A stretch of DNA of 64,000 nucleotides from Massilia polaris. GTDB taxonomy: Bacteria > Pseudomonadota > Gammaproteobacteria > Burkholderiales > Burkholderiaceae_D. Both the position numbers and the translations under genes were made by a program. Numbering within the stretch: the first letter of the stretch is position 1; the number at the start of each line of letters is the position of its first letter. The stretch covers positions 186,001 through 250,000 of the forward strand of contig NZ_JABBGG010000004.1 in assembly GCF_012927275.1 (NCBI RefSeq), in the 5' to 3' direction. Positions 1-8,679 of this stretch are shown one piece after another. The notes beneath the pieces were generated by a model that did not search any database, was not told the origin of the DNA, and worked only from the letters and a program-made list of their open reading frames with translations.

Positions 1-2
1 TT

Positions 3-674
3 TTCCCGTTCCTCGCCCGGTTCGCGATGGAGCGCGGCGTGCGCTATTTGTTGAGCCTGATCCTGCTCCTGTTCTTCTTCAAGGTAGCGGCGTTCACCGT
101 CAACGAGAACAGTACCCACATGTACTTCAGCACCTTCGTCGGGCGGTTCGACCAGTTCCTGATCGGCATGATCGGCGCGATGCTCTACCAGCAGAAGAAA
201 GCGGCATTGCACCGCGCGGCTCCCTGGCTTGTCCCGGTGGCTTTATTGCTGGCCCTCGCCAACAGCGCGCTCCAGGCGAAGACGGCGAGTTTCGGCCAGC
301 ATCCGCATTCCGCGTTCTGGATCATCTGGTCGACGCTCGAAAGCACCGCTTGGGTGGCCGTGATCCTCGCATGGGTATCGTTCGACAAGGCGCTGCCGGC
401 CTGGCTCGAGCGCGTGATGAATCACGGCGGCAAGATCAGCTTCTCGTTCTACCTTTTGCACATGGCTGTACTGCATGTGTTCGCGGTTGGGGCGCGCATG
501 GCCGGATACGCGGGAAAAGTCACATGGCACGACTTGTTGTACATGCTGCCGATCGCGTATGGCGCAACCTGGGCGCTGTCTGCGTTGACCTACATCGTGA
601 TCGAAGAGCCGTTCCTGCGCATGCGGCGGGGATATGGTAAGGCGAAAACGGTGCCGCTGGCATCAGCGGCCTGA
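3..674 (+). CDS. Acyltransferase 3 (OafA/YrhL-like) family protein, C-terminal part
   Basis: The reading frame is open from the left edge of the window, so this is the C-terminal part of a longer gene. What is visible is about six hydrophobic segments, with the YLLHM motif near residue 155 of the visible part and a terminal IEEPFLR motif. Both are typical of the last helices of acyltransferase-3 membrane proteins, which O-acylate surface sugars or peptidoglycan in the inner membrane. The GT and LPS genes a few kb downstream fit a surface-glycan role. The substrate cannot be read from this fragment. A Met codon at 27 exists, but the frame continues upstream of it without a stop. Confidence 0.75.
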   Translation, partial: FPFLARFAMERGVRYLLSLILLLFFFKVAAFTVNENSTHMYFSTFVGRFDQFLIGMIGAMLYQQKKAALHRAAPWLVPVALLLALANSALQAKTASFGQHPHSAFWIIWSTLESTAWVAVILAWVSFDKALPAWLERVMNHGGKISFSFYLLHMAVLHVFAVGARMAGYAGKVTWHDLLYMLPIAYGATWALSALTYIVIEEPFLRMRRGYGKAKTVPLASAA

Positions 675-946
675 CGGGGTCCAACGCGAAAACACGGAGT
701 AGGGCGGAAGAGCCCGGAGGGCGTCATCCGCCGTTTGGGCGTTGCGGTGACGAATTCGCCGAATCATGGATCCCGCCTGCGCGCACTGCTGTCCGGAATA
801 AGCTTGTTGACTTCAAAACCGTCGCCCTCGCGAAAGCGGGGGCCTAATTTGCCGCAAATTTTTGCTGGCACGCGCGGATGCTGTGATTATATTTACCCGA
901 GAATCGCCCACGCTATAATTTAGCGAGGCAGGTCGGGGGAGATGTC
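675..946. other. Intergenic region with degenerate palindromic repeat
   Basis: About 270 bases without a convincing gene. Around 700-740 there is an imperfect inverted repeat of the GGGCGGA...TCCGCC type, also seen near 27276 and 30761. Around 822-845 there is a fragment resembling the CCCGCGNNNGCGGG repeat class. A 62-codon open frame here shows no recognisable protein signature. The antitoxin promoter presumably lies in the AT-richer stretch at about 880-935. Confidence 0.5.
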
Positions 947-1174
947 ATGAAGCGCTGGCGAATACAGGACGCAAAAGCAAGATTTCCTGAGCTTATCCAT
1001 GCAGCCGCAGTTGACGGCCCCCAGGACATTACTCATCACGGCAAATCGGTTGCTGTCGTCCTCTCGCGCGACGCCTTCGATTGTTTGTCCCAAAACAGCG
1101 AGACGCTCGTTGCCTTTATGCAGCGTTCTCCGCTATACGACCTTGATGAGCTGGAGCTGGACCGCGCCTTGTAG
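947..1174 (+). CDS. Phd/YefM-family antitoxin (orphan)
   Basis: 75 residues with the Phd/YefM fold pattern: an N-terminal DNA-binding segment (WRIQDAKARFPELI), a GPQDITHHGKSVAVVLS strand-turn-strand, and a C-terminal toxin-binding helix (SPLYDLDELELDR). In this family the protein represses its own promoter and neutralises a PIN (VapC/FitB) or RelE-type toxin encoded directly downstream. Here the gene is followed within a few bases by only the tail of a PIN toxin and then dnaE, so it is an orphan. The C-terminus is slightly short for the family and probably ends at a deletion junction. A GGGGGAGA ribosome-binding site precedes the ATG. Confidence 0.85.
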   Translation: MKRWRIQDAKARFPELIHAAAVDGPQDITHHGKSVAVVLSRDAFDCLSQNSETLVAFMQRSPLYDLDELELDRAL

Positions 1175-1239
1175 CTCAAAATGTCAAGGATTTCGTCTCC
1201 TTGCCTGTTGCAACAATTGATCCCTGGTCGGACCCTTGA
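1174..1239 (+). pseudogene. C-terminal remnant of a PIN-domain (VapC/FitB) toxin
   Basis: A frame different from the antitoxin's reads AQNVKDFVSLPVATIDPW and ends in TGA at 1237-1239. This matches the usual last helix and strand of VapC/FitB PIN toxins (a 'NVKDF..L.V...NPW' ending). The rest of the toxin, about 110-120 codons including all the acidic active-site residues, is absent. The fragment abuts the antitoxin stop at 1172-1174, as if one in-place deletion removed most of the toxin and the last codons of the antitoxin. It is too short to be functional. Confidence 0.65.
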
Positions 1240-1301
1240 ATCAGCTGCCAGTGTTCGCGGCACTGTAAAATACCGTCCTTTGCACAGCAGGAAACCGGAT
1301 C

Positions 1302-4300
1302 ATGAGCATGGATGTCCTCGAAGTCGGAAATGAAGCGCCCCTGGCGCCCGCCAAGCCAGTCGCCCCGGCGTTCGTCCACCTGCGCGTGCACTCGGAATAC
1401 TCGATCGTCGACGGCCTGGTGCGCATCGACGACGTCGTCGCCTCGGCCGCCAAGGACAAGCAGCCCGCGCTGGCGATCACCGACCTGTCCAACCTGTTCG
1501 GCATGGTCAAGTTCTACAAGGCCGCGCGCGGCAAGGGCATCAAGCCGCTGATCGGCGTGGACGCCTGGATCTCGAACGACGACAACCGCGACAAACCGAG
1601 CCGCCTGCTGCTGCTGGCGAAGAACCGCATGGGCTACCTGCAGCTGTGCGACCTGCTGTCGCGCGCCTGGCTCACCAACCAGCACAAGGGCCGCGCCGAA
1701 ATCCGTCCCGAGTGGCTTGAAGCGCTGGCCACCAGCGAATCGACCCTGACGCCGGGCGAAGACCAGAGCAATGGCCTGATCGTGCTGTCCGGCGCCCACT
1801 TCGGCGACGTCGGCACCGCGATCGAAAACGGCAACCTCGCGCTGGCCGAACGCTGCGCCCAGCGCTGGACTTCGGTATTCCCGGGCCACTTCTACATCGA
1901 AGTACAGCGCGCCGGCCAGGCCAACCAGGAAGCCCAGGTCCGCCAGGCCGTCGCGCTCGCGGCCAAGCTTGGCCTGCCAGTGGTTGCCACGCACCCGATC
2001 CACTTCCTGTCGCGCGACGAATTCATCGCGCACGAAGCGCGCACCTGTATCGCCGAAGGAGAGATGCTGGCCAACGCCAAGCGGGTCAAGCGCTTCAACG
2101 AAGAGATGTGCTTCAAGTCGCAGGCCGAGATGGCCGAACTGTTCGCCGACATGCCGGCGGCGCTGCAAAACTCGGTCGAAATCGCCAAGCGCTGCAACGT
2201 CGTGCTCACGCTCGGCAAGCCGCAGCTGCCGAACTTCCCGACCCCGCCGGGCATGACGATCGACGAATTCCTGGTCGCCGAATCGAAGGCCGGCCTCGAG
2301 CAGCGCCTGCTGCACCTGTACCCGGACCCGGTCAAGCGCGAAGCCGAGCGCCCGCGCTACGAAGCGCGCCTGAAGTTCGAGACCGATACGATCTGCAACA
2401 TGAAGTTCCCGGGCTACTTCCTGATCGTTGCGGAGTTCATCAAGTGGGCCAAGGAAAACGGCGTGCCGGTCGGCCCGGGCCGAGGCTCGGGTGCGGGCTC
2501 GCTGGTCGCGTATTCGCTGCTTATTACCGACCTCGATCCGCTGAAATACAACCTGCTGTTCGAGCGCTTCCTGAATCCTGAACGCGTATCGATGCCCGAC
2601 TTCGACATTGACTTCTGCCAGGAAGGGCGCGACCGCGTCATCCAGCACGTCAAGGACCTGTACGGCAAGGAGGCGGTCTCGCAGATCGCCACCTTCGGTA
2701 CCATGGCCGCAAAAGGCGCGATCCGCGACGTCGGCCGCGTGCTCGATTTCGGCTACAACTTCTGCGACGGCGTCTCAAAGCTGATTCCGTTCAAGCCGGG
2801 CAAGCCGGTCACGATTGCGGACGCGATCGAAGAAGAACCGATGCTCAAGGAGCGCCTCGAGAACGAGGAAGAGGTCAAGCAGCTGCTCGACCTCGCGCAG
2901 CAGGTCGAAGGCATCGCCCGTAACATCGGCATGCACGCCGGTGGCGTATTGATCGCACCTGGCAAGCTGACCGATTTTTGCCCGCTGTACACGCAGGGCG
3001 GCGACTCCGGCGTGGTGTCGCAGTACGACAAGGACGACGTCGAAGCCGTCGGCCTGGTCAAGTTCGATTTTTTGGGCCTGACCACGCTGACGATCCTCGA
3101 TCGCGCGGTCCGCTACATCAAGCAGCTCGACCCGGCGGCAAATGCCGACTTCGCGCTCGAGACGCTGCCGCTGAACGACAAGGCTTCCTACGACCTGCTG
3201 ACCAAGGCGAAGACGGTAGCGATCTTCCAGCTGGAGTCGCGCGGCATGCAGGGCATGCTGAAGGACGCGCGTCCCGACCGCTTCGAAGACATTATCGCGC
3301 TGGTTGCGCTGTACCGTCCGGGCCCGATGGACCTGATCCCGGACTTCTGCAAGCGTAAGCACGGCGAAAAATTCGACTACCCGGACCCGCGCACCGAGTC
3401 GATCCTGTCCGAAACCTACGGCATCATGGTTTATCAGGAACAGGTTATGCAGATGGCGCAGATCGTCGGCGGCTACTCGCTGGGCGGCGCCGACATGCTG
3501 CGCCGCGCGATGGGTAAGAAGAAGGCCGAAGAGATGGCCGAGCACCGCGAGATTTTCCGCGCCGGCGCCGCCAAGGATGGCCTGTCGACCGAAAAGGCCG
3601 ACGAGATCTTCGACCTGATGGAAAAATTCGCGGGCTACGGCTTCAACAAGTCGCACGCCGCCGCGTACGCGCTGCTGTCGTACCACACGGCCTACCTGAA
3701 GGCGCACCACACCGCGGCGTTCATGGCGGCCAACTTGTCGCTCGCGATGGACGATACCGACAAGATCAAGATCCTGGTGGAAGACAGTCTCGACGTCTGC
3801 CACCTGACCTTGCTGCCGCCGGATATCAACCACTCCGACTACCGCTTCACGCCGGAAGGCCCGCCGCCGTCAAGCACCGGCAAGCGCGTCACCAACATCC
3901 GTTACGGGCTGGGCGCGGTCAAAGGGTCGGGGCAGTCGGCGATTGAAGCGATCATCGCCGCGCGTACCAGTGGAGGCCCGTTCAAGGACCTGTTCGACTT
4001 CTGTAAGCGGGTCGACCGCAAGCAGATCAACCGCCGCACGATCGAATCGCTGATCCGCGCCGGCGCGATGGACTGCTTCGGTGTCGACCGCGCGATTCTG
4101 CTGGCGTCGGTCGCGTTCGCGGTCGAAGTGGCGGACCAGGCGCAGGCCTCGGTCAACCAGGTCAGCCTGTTCGGCGGCGACGACAGCGACCTCGTGGCGC
4201 CGCCCGAGTATGTCAAGGCGGTGCTATGGACGGACAAGCAGAAGCTATCCGAAGAAAAGATCGCGCTCGGTTTCTACCTGTCTGGGCACATGTTCGACAC

Positions 4301-4856
4301 GTATGCAGGCGAAGTGCGGCGCTTTGCGCGCACCAAGCTGGCCGACCTTGATCCGTCGCGCGAGCCGCGCATGCTGTGCGGCGTGATTACCGGCGTGCGG
4401 CCGCAGATGACCCAGCGCGGCAAGATTTTGATTGTCACGCTGGACGACAAGACGGCGGTGGTCGAAGTGACGGTGTACAGCGAAGTGTTCGAAGCTAACA
4501 AGAACATCTTCAAGGAAGACGATTTCCTGCTGGTGGTCGGCAAGGTCTCGGAAGACCGCTTCAACGGCGGGCTGCGGATCACAGCCGAGAAGGTGTATGA
4601 CCTGACCGCGTCGCGGATTCACTACGGCCGCCAGGTGGGGCTGTTCCTGCCGGCTGCGGTGCCGACGGCGAAGATCGCCGAAGTATTGAAGCCGCACCGC
4701 GCGCAGGAAGGCCTGCCGGTGGCGCTGCGCCTGAAGCCGGAAGGTGTCGAGTGCACGATCCAGCTGGGGGATGACTGGCTGGTGGCGCCGTCCGATGCCT
4801 TGACCCTGGCGCTCGAGCAGGTGCTCGGAGCGAAGGAAGTCGCGATCGAGTATTAA
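1302..4856 (+). CDS. dnaE: DNA polymerase III subunit alpha
   Basis: 1184 residues, close to the usual ~1160 of proteobacterial DnaE. An N-terminal PHP domain begins at FVHLRVHSEYS (about residue 24). The polymerase core carries GPGRGSGAGSLV (about residues 392-403) and the PDFDIDF catalytic aspartates (D433 and D435). The finger and thumb regions, the HhH region and an OB domain (about residues 1000-1080) follow. It is the replicative polymerase of the chromosome. It stands alone between the toxin-antitoxin scar and a repeat cluster. The start at 1302 is the first ATG; it gives a short variable leader before the PHP domain, and a start a few codons later cannot be excluded. Confidence 0.97.
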   Translation: MSMDVLEVGNEAPLAPAKPVAPAFVHLRVHSEYSIVDGLVRIDDVVASAAKDKQPALAITDLSNLFGMVKFYKAARGKGIKPLIGVDAWISNDDNRDKPSRLLLLAKNRMGYLQLCDLLSRAWLTNQHKGRAEIRPEWLEALATSESTLTPGEDQSNGLIVLSGAHFGDVGTAIENGNLALAERCAQRWTSVFPGHFYIEVQRAGQANQEAQVRQAVALAAKLGLPVVATHPIHFLSRDEFIAHEARTCIAEGEMLANAKRVKRFNEEMCFKSQAEMAELFADMPAALQNSVEIAKRCNVVLTLGKPQLPNFPTPPGMTIDEFLVAESKAGLEQRLLHLYPDPVKREAERPRYEARLKFETDTICNMKFPGYFLIVAEFIKWAKENGVPVGPGRGSGAGSLVAYSLLITDLDPLKYNLLFERFLNPERVSMPDFDIDFCQEGRDRVIQHVKDLYGKEAVSQIATFGTMAAKGAIRDVGRVLDFGYNFCDGVSKLIPFKPGKPVTIADAIEEEPMLKERLENEEEVKQLLDLAQQVEGIARNIGMHAGGVLIAPGKLTDFCPLYTQGGDSGVVSQYDKDDVEAVGLVKFDFLGLTTLTILDRAVRYIKQLDPAANADFALETLPLNDKASYDLLTKAKTVAIFQLESRGMQGMLKDARPDRFEDIIALVALYRPGPMDLIPDFCKRKHGEKFDYPDPRTESILSETYGIMVYQEQVMQMAQIVGGYSLGGADMLRRAMGKKKAEEMAEHREIFRAGAAKDGLSTEKADEIFDLMEKFAGYGFNKSHAAAYALLSYHTAYLKAHHTAAFMAANLSLAMDDTDKIKILVEDSLDVCHLTLLPPDINHSDYRFTPEGPPPSSTGKRVTNIRYGLGAVKGSGQSAIEAIIAARTSGGPFKDLFDFCKRVDRKQINRRTIESLIRAGAMDCFGVDRAILLASVAFAVEVADQAQASVNQVSLFGGDDSDLVAPPEYVKAVLWTDKQKLSEEKIALGFYLSGHMFDTYAGEVRRFARTKLADLDPSREPRMLCGVITGVRPQMTQRGKILIVTLDDKTAVVEVTVYSEVFEANKNIFKEDDFLLVVGKVSEDRFNGGLRITAEKVYDLTASRIHYGRQVGLFLPAAVPTAKIAEVLKPHRAQEGLPVALRLKPEGVECTIQLGDDWLVAPSDALTLALEQVLGAKEVAIEY

Positions 4857-4858
4857 CC

Positions 4859-4943
4859 ACTCCCGTCGTTCCCGCGAACGCGGGAACCCATAGACAGCGT
4901 GACCGCACACTCTGCATGGATTCCCGCGTACGCGGGAATGACG
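4859..4943. repeat. Palindromic intergenic repeats (family A)
   Basis: Two copies of a short palindrome with TTCCCGCG and CGCGGGAA arms separated by 2-3 bases, at about 4866-4887 and 4919-4940. They are embedded in the TGGATTCCCGC/GGGAATGACG context seen again at 5315-5403 and 21403-21430. The shape resembles dispersed elements such as the neisserial dRS3 (ATTCCC-N8-GGGAAT). They lie between dnaE and the GIY-YIG gene. Confidence 0.75.
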
Positions 4944-5016
4944 ATGTACGTTTGATCTGTCTCCATCTTCCTCTGCCTCGCCCGCATAACCATTAAAGCT
5001 CACGTGCGGGGGCGAC

Positions 5017-5310
5017 ATGGAAAAACAAAGCTACGTCTACATGCTATCGAGCATGCGCTATGGAACCCTCTATATAGGTGTAACATCCGACCTGATCAGA
5101 CGCGTATGGCAGCATCGCGAAGGCCTGGCAGGCGGATTCACTAAGAAGTACGCCGTGAAAACCCTCGTTTGGTTCGAAACGCACGACGATATCGTCGAAG
5201 CGATCACACGTGAAAAGCAGATCAAGAAATGGAATCGCGCGTGGAAGATTGCATTAATTCAACAACATAACCCGATGTGGACGGATCTGTATCCGGAGAT
5301 TGCCGGTTGA
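5017..5310 (+). CDS. GIY-YIG nuclease superfamily protein
   Basis: 97 residues, consisting of little more than the GIY-YIG catalytic module: YVYMLSS (GIY-like strand), GTLYIGVTSDLIRRVWQHR (YIG plus the catalytic-Arg helix), then a Lys/Trp-rich C-terminus with EKQIKKWNR. This is the small stand-alone COG2827 type, of unknown physiological role in most bacteria. It sits alone, flanked on both sides by family-A palindromic repeats. The start follows GGGGGCGAC. Confidence is high for the family and low for function. Confidence 0.88.
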   Translation: MEKQSYVYMLSSMRYGTLYIGVTSDLIRRVWQHREGLAGGFTKKYAVKTLVWFETHDDIVEAITREKQIKKWNRAWKIALIQQHNPMWTDLYPEIAG

Positions 5311-5318
5311 CATACACC

Positions 5319-5403
5319 CCGTCGTTCCCGCGCAGGCGGGAATCCATGCTGATCGGCAGGGACTAGAGGCGTATAGGTTCCCGCCTGCGCGGGAACGACG
5401 GGA
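5319..5403. repeat. Inverted pair of family-A palindromic repeats
   Basis: Two copies in opposite orientation at about 5319-5345 and 5377-5403. Each contains TTCCCGC..GCGGGAA and is bounded by CCCGTCG or CGACGGG. The outer sequences are reverse complements over about 25 bases, so the unit could form one long hairpin with a ~31-base spacer. It separates the GIY-YIG gene from the convergent glycosyltransferase and may act as a bidirectional terminator. Confidence 0.8.
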
Positions 5404-5407
5404 TTCA

Positions 5408-6238
5408 CTACCCGTGCTCCGCCAAGCCCCTGGCCGCGCGCACCGTCCCATCCTTCGCGCGCATCACCACCAGCTTCTTGTTACTCGACTCCTGATCCCG
5501 CGTCGCCTCGCGGTGCCACAGGTGGAACACTTCCGTTGCAAACGCGCCGTCCTTGCGCATCACGCCCGCGTTGAACAGCCTGACCACCAGGTCCGAATCC
5601 TCGTGCCCCCAGCCGGTGAAGCTTTCGTCGAAGCCGTTCACCAGCTCCAGGTCCGACTTCCACACCGCCAGGTTGCAGCTCTTGATGCGGCGCCACGAGA
5701 ACCGGCGGCGATGACGCCAGATATCCGGCCAGCGCAGCAGCAGCTGCGCGACCTTGTTGATATGCCCCCGGAATCTGTAGGCCAGCTTGTCGCCGGCGTC
5801 GGCCTGCTGCAGGTCGATCCCCTCGGCCAGCACGCGCGCGGTGAAGGCGGGGCTGAGCAGCACGCGGCTGCCCGACACCAGGTAGCCGCGCCGCGCCAGC
5901 TTGCGGTGCTGCGAGATGAAGTCGCGCTGCGGGATGCAGTCGCCGTCGATGAAAACGATATACTCGCCAGCGGCGGCCAAAGTGCCGCGGTTGCGCGCCA
6001 TCGCCGCCCGGAAGCCTTCGTCGGGCTGCCATACGTGGTGCAAGGGGACCGGCGAGCGCAATTTCAGGCTGTCGATACAGTCCTTCGTGTTGGCAGTAGA
6101 GCCGTCATCAGCGATAATGATTTCGAAATTTTTATCATCCTGGCCAAAACAGGCCTCCACGACCGCCTGCAAGGCGTCCGGCCGGTTGTAAGTCGTAATA
6201 ACGACGGAAATTGTTGGTGCTTGCTGCATGTCTGTCAT
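5408..6238 (-). CDS. Family 2 glycosyltransferase
   Basis: 276 residues with a GT-A fold. SVVITTYNRP (residues 11-20) and ADDGST form the nucleotide-sugar site. D98-G-D100 is the DxD metal motif within EYIVFIDGDCIP. GWGHEDSDLVVRLF (about residue 215) is the acceptor-side motif of the galactosyltransferase C-terminal-like branch. It probably acts in the cytoplasm on lipid A-core or O-chain sugars. It is divergent from the O-antigen ligase gene 47 bp away and next to an LPS cluster. Sugar donor and acceptor are not predictable. Confidence 0.9.
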   Translation of the reverse strand: MTDMQQAPTISVVITTYNRPDALQAVVEACFGQDDKNFEIIIADDGSTANTKDCIDSLKLRSPVPLHHVWQPDEGFRAAMARNRGTLAAAGEYIVFIDGDCIPQRDFISQHRKLARRGYLVSGSRVLLSPAFTARVLAEGIDLQQADAGDKLAYRFRGHINKVAQLLLRWPDIWRHRRRFSWRRIKSCNLAVWKSDLELVNGFDESFTGWGHEDSDLVVRLFNAGVMRKDGAFATEVFHLWHREATRDQESSNKKLVVMRAKDGTVRAARGLAEHG

Positions 6239-6285
6239 GGTGCTTTCAATTGCCGAAGGTAGCAGAATATCCCACCTAAGAATTA

Positions 6286-7542
6286 ATGAACAATAACTCG
6301 ATCAAACGAACGGACCCAAAACAGGCAGTTATTGGCTTCCTGATCTTTTTATTTCCATTCATTAGCCTGATTACGCCCTTCGGCATCGGTCTTTCCAGCT
6401 TCATTTTCCTGGTCGCCGCACTGTTCTTCCTGAAGCCCGGATTCGCCGCGCTGCGCCGCCATTGGCCGGCCATCCGCTGGGTCGTGATCTTTTTCGCATT
6501 TAACTTCTTCTACACGCTCGCCTGCTTCGCGCTGCGCGGCCAGGAACTCGGCGACCTTGAAAAGCCGGCCCGGATGCTGTTCGCGGTGTCGGCGATGATG
6601 CTCGTCATGGCCACAAAGCCTGACCGCAAGGCCTTGTGGTGGGGCGTGATCGGCGGGGCCTTCGTGGGCATGCTGCTGGTCGGCTACCAGCGCCTGTTCC
6701 TCGGCGAAGACCGCCCCGGCGGCCTGCTTAACGCGATTACCTTCGGCGACATCGCCTTGTCGCTCGGCCTGATCGCACTGGCGTCGATGATTGACGTGCG
6801 CGCTGTGCGCAAAGTGTTCTGGCCCGCCATCGGCGCACTGGCCGGCCTGGCCGCATCGACCATGACCGGCACGCGCGGCGGCTGGCTTGGGCTGGTCTTG
6901 TGCGGCCTGCTGTTCATCCAGCACAGCCACGTGCTGGCCAACCGCCGTGTGCGCGCCATCGTCGCGTTTACCTTCGCATTCATGGCCGCCACCTATTTCG
7001 TCCCCGAGACCGGCGTGCGCGAGCGCGTGCGCCAGGGCGTCGTCGACATCACGACCTACTTCTCGGGCGGCAGCGCGCTTACCAACGTCGGCGTGCGCCT
7101 CGAGCTTTGGAAGGCCGCCGGCATCCTGATCGGGGACGCGGCAGTGCTGGGACGCGGCGAGACAGGCTATCGCAAAGTCCTCGAGCCCCTCGTCCAGGAA
7201 GGCGAGCTCGATCCCGTCGTGCTGACGATGCCGCACTTTCATAATGAGGCGCTACAGGCGCTGGTGACCGGCGGCGTGGTGGGATTTGCCGCGTGGTTTG
7301 GCATGATCCTCGCGCCGTTCGCGTTCTTCACCCGCGCCATCAGCGTCAAGAACGCCAGCAGGCAGGAGTTCGCGACCGCGCTGGCCGGCATCCTGCTGGT
7401 GACCAGCTACTTCGGCTACGGCCTCACCGAAGTCATTTTCTGGTCGCTCAAGGGCGCCTTGTTCTACGCGCTGATGGTGTTCCTGCTGATGGGCTTCTAC
7501 CTGAACGCCAAAGACGCAGGCCAGCAGCCGGGCCCGGTTTGA
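6286..7542 (+). CDS. O-antigen ligase family protein (WaaL/Wzy_C-like)
   Basis: 418 residues, an inner-membrane protein with about 11-12 hydrophobic segments. MTGTRGGWLGL (about residue 190) carries a conserved Arg. A large periplasmic loop ends in PHFHNEALQALVTGG (about residues 312-326) with the catalytic-type His. This is the Wzy_C layout of enzymes that transfer undecaprenyl-linked O-chains to lipid A-core. It opens a run of co-directional LPS genes. It could instead be an O-antigen polymerase or a protein-glycosylating ligase, but the neighbours favour LPS. Confidence 0.85.
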   Translation: MNNNSIKRTDPKQAVIGFLIFLFPFISLITPFGIGLSSFIFLVAALFFLKPGFAALRRHWPAIRWVVIFFAFNFFYTLACFALRGQELGDLEKPARMLFAVSAMMLVMATKPDRKALWWGVIGGAFVGMLLVGYQRLFLGEDRPGGLLNAITFGDIALSLGLIALASMIDVRAVRKVFWPAIGALAGLAASTMTGTRGGWLGLVLCGLLFIQHSHVLANRRVRAIVAFTFAFMAATYFVPETGVRERVRQGVVDITTYFSGGSALTNVGVRLELWKAAGILIGDAAVLGRGETGYRKVLEPLVQEGELDPVVLTMPHFHNEALQALVTGGVVGFAAWFGMILAPFAFFTRAISVKNASRQEFATALAGILLVTSYFGYGLTEVIFWSLKGALFYALMVFLLMGFYLNAKDAGQQPGPV

Positions 7543-7573
7543 CAGTATTGACGATAAAAAGAGATACTTCGAC

Positions 7574-8662
7574 ATGCCAAATACGATCAATGTAGTTGAG
7601 CCGACCCTGACCACCGCCGCCGGACACTGCTACAGCTTCATCACCGCGCTGTGCAGGATGGGCGACGACTCGCGCACCCTGCGCTTGTGGGCCAGCCGCA
7701 AGGTCGAGGTGACGTTCAGCGGCGCCAACGTCGAAGTCAAAAAGACATTCTTCCGCCGCATCCGCCGCGTGCAGAGTTATTTCCTGTACAAGTCGCTGCT
7801 GAAGGCGCCAGGCAAACTGTTTATATCGACCGCGCGTAATTCCGACCTCTTGATGCTGGACTGGGCCGCGCGCGGCACGGTCGTCCCTCCCAAGAAGGTC
7901 TTCCTCTACGTTCATTGGTTCAAGGCCAGCGAGAGCAAGATGGCGCGCCTGAAGGCGATCGCGCGCAAGCAGCCGAACTTCGAAATCTACGGCCCGACGC
8001 CGTCCGTGACCAAGGTGTTCCAGGACGCCGGGTTCGCCAACGCGCGCGTGGTGCCGTATCCGATCTCCAAGCCGCAGGTGCCGGCGGCGGCGCAGGCGCA
8101 GCCGTTCCGGCACGTCCTGTATGCCGGCGCTGCACGCAGCGACAAGGGGTTCTCGCAGGTGGTCGACCTGGTCGAGCGCATGCACAAGGACGGCCTGCGG
8201 ATTCCGGTGGTGCTGCAAACTTCGCCGGAGCAGGCGGGAAAATACGACGCGGCCATTCGCGCCGACCTGAAACGCCTGGGCGAGATCGGCTACCCGCACC
8301 TGCGTATCCATGGCGAGACGCTGTCGCCCGAACAGTACGCGGACCTGTTCCGCGGTGCGGTGTGCCTGCAGCTGTATGACGCCGCCGCTTTCGCCGACCG
8401 CATCAGCGGCGTGACGCTTGACGCTTTCTCGCACGGCAGCCCGGTGATTTCGACACCCGGCTCGTGGATCGCGCGAATGGTGGAGCGCTTCGACGCCGGC
8501 AGCATCGTCGGCGACACTTCGCCCGACAGCGTGCTGCGCGCGGTGCAGCAGCAGATTGCCGCTTACACCGGCTATGCGCAGCGCGCGATTGCGGCCGGCG
8601 CTGTCCTGCAGGAAGAAAACAGCGCCCAGACCTTGTTTGACCTATTGACCACACCCGCTTAA
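7574..8662 (+). CDS. Glycosyltransferase (GT4-like)
   Basis: 362 residues. The C-terminal half has the GT-B donor-binding pattern (FRHVLYAGAARSDKGF at about residue 180; GVTLDAFSHGSPVISTPGSW at about 277-296). The N-terminal half (NVVEPTLTTAAGHCYSF) is less conserved. The gene lies 31 bp after the ligase gene and 17 bp before msbA, so it is probably co-transcribed and adds a core or O-chain sugar. The exact specificity is not recognisable. Confidence 0.75.
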   Translation: MPNTINVVEPTLTTAAGHCYSFITALCRMGDDSRTLRLWASRKVEVTFSGANVEVKKTFFRRIRRVQSYFLYKSLLKAPGKLFISTARNSDLLMLDWAARGTVVPPKKVFLYVHWFKASESKMARLKAIARKQPNFEIYGPTPSVTKVFQDAGFANARVVPYPISKPQVPAAAQAQPFRHVLYAGAARSDKGFSQVVDLVERMHKDGLRIPVVLQTSPEQAGKYDAAIRADLKRLGEIGYPHLRIHGETLSPEQYADLFRGAVCLQLYDAAAFADRISGVTLDAFSHGSPVISTPGSWIARMVERFDAGSIVGDTSPDSVLRAVQQQIAAYTGYAQRAIAAGAVLQEENSAQTLFDLLTTPA

Positions 8663-8679
8663 CGCGGGCAGAGAGACGA

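Noticed and set aside
735-923. 62-codon open frame upstream of the antitoxin
   Set aside because: It lies in repeat-like intergenic sequence with no ribosome-binding site or family similarity.
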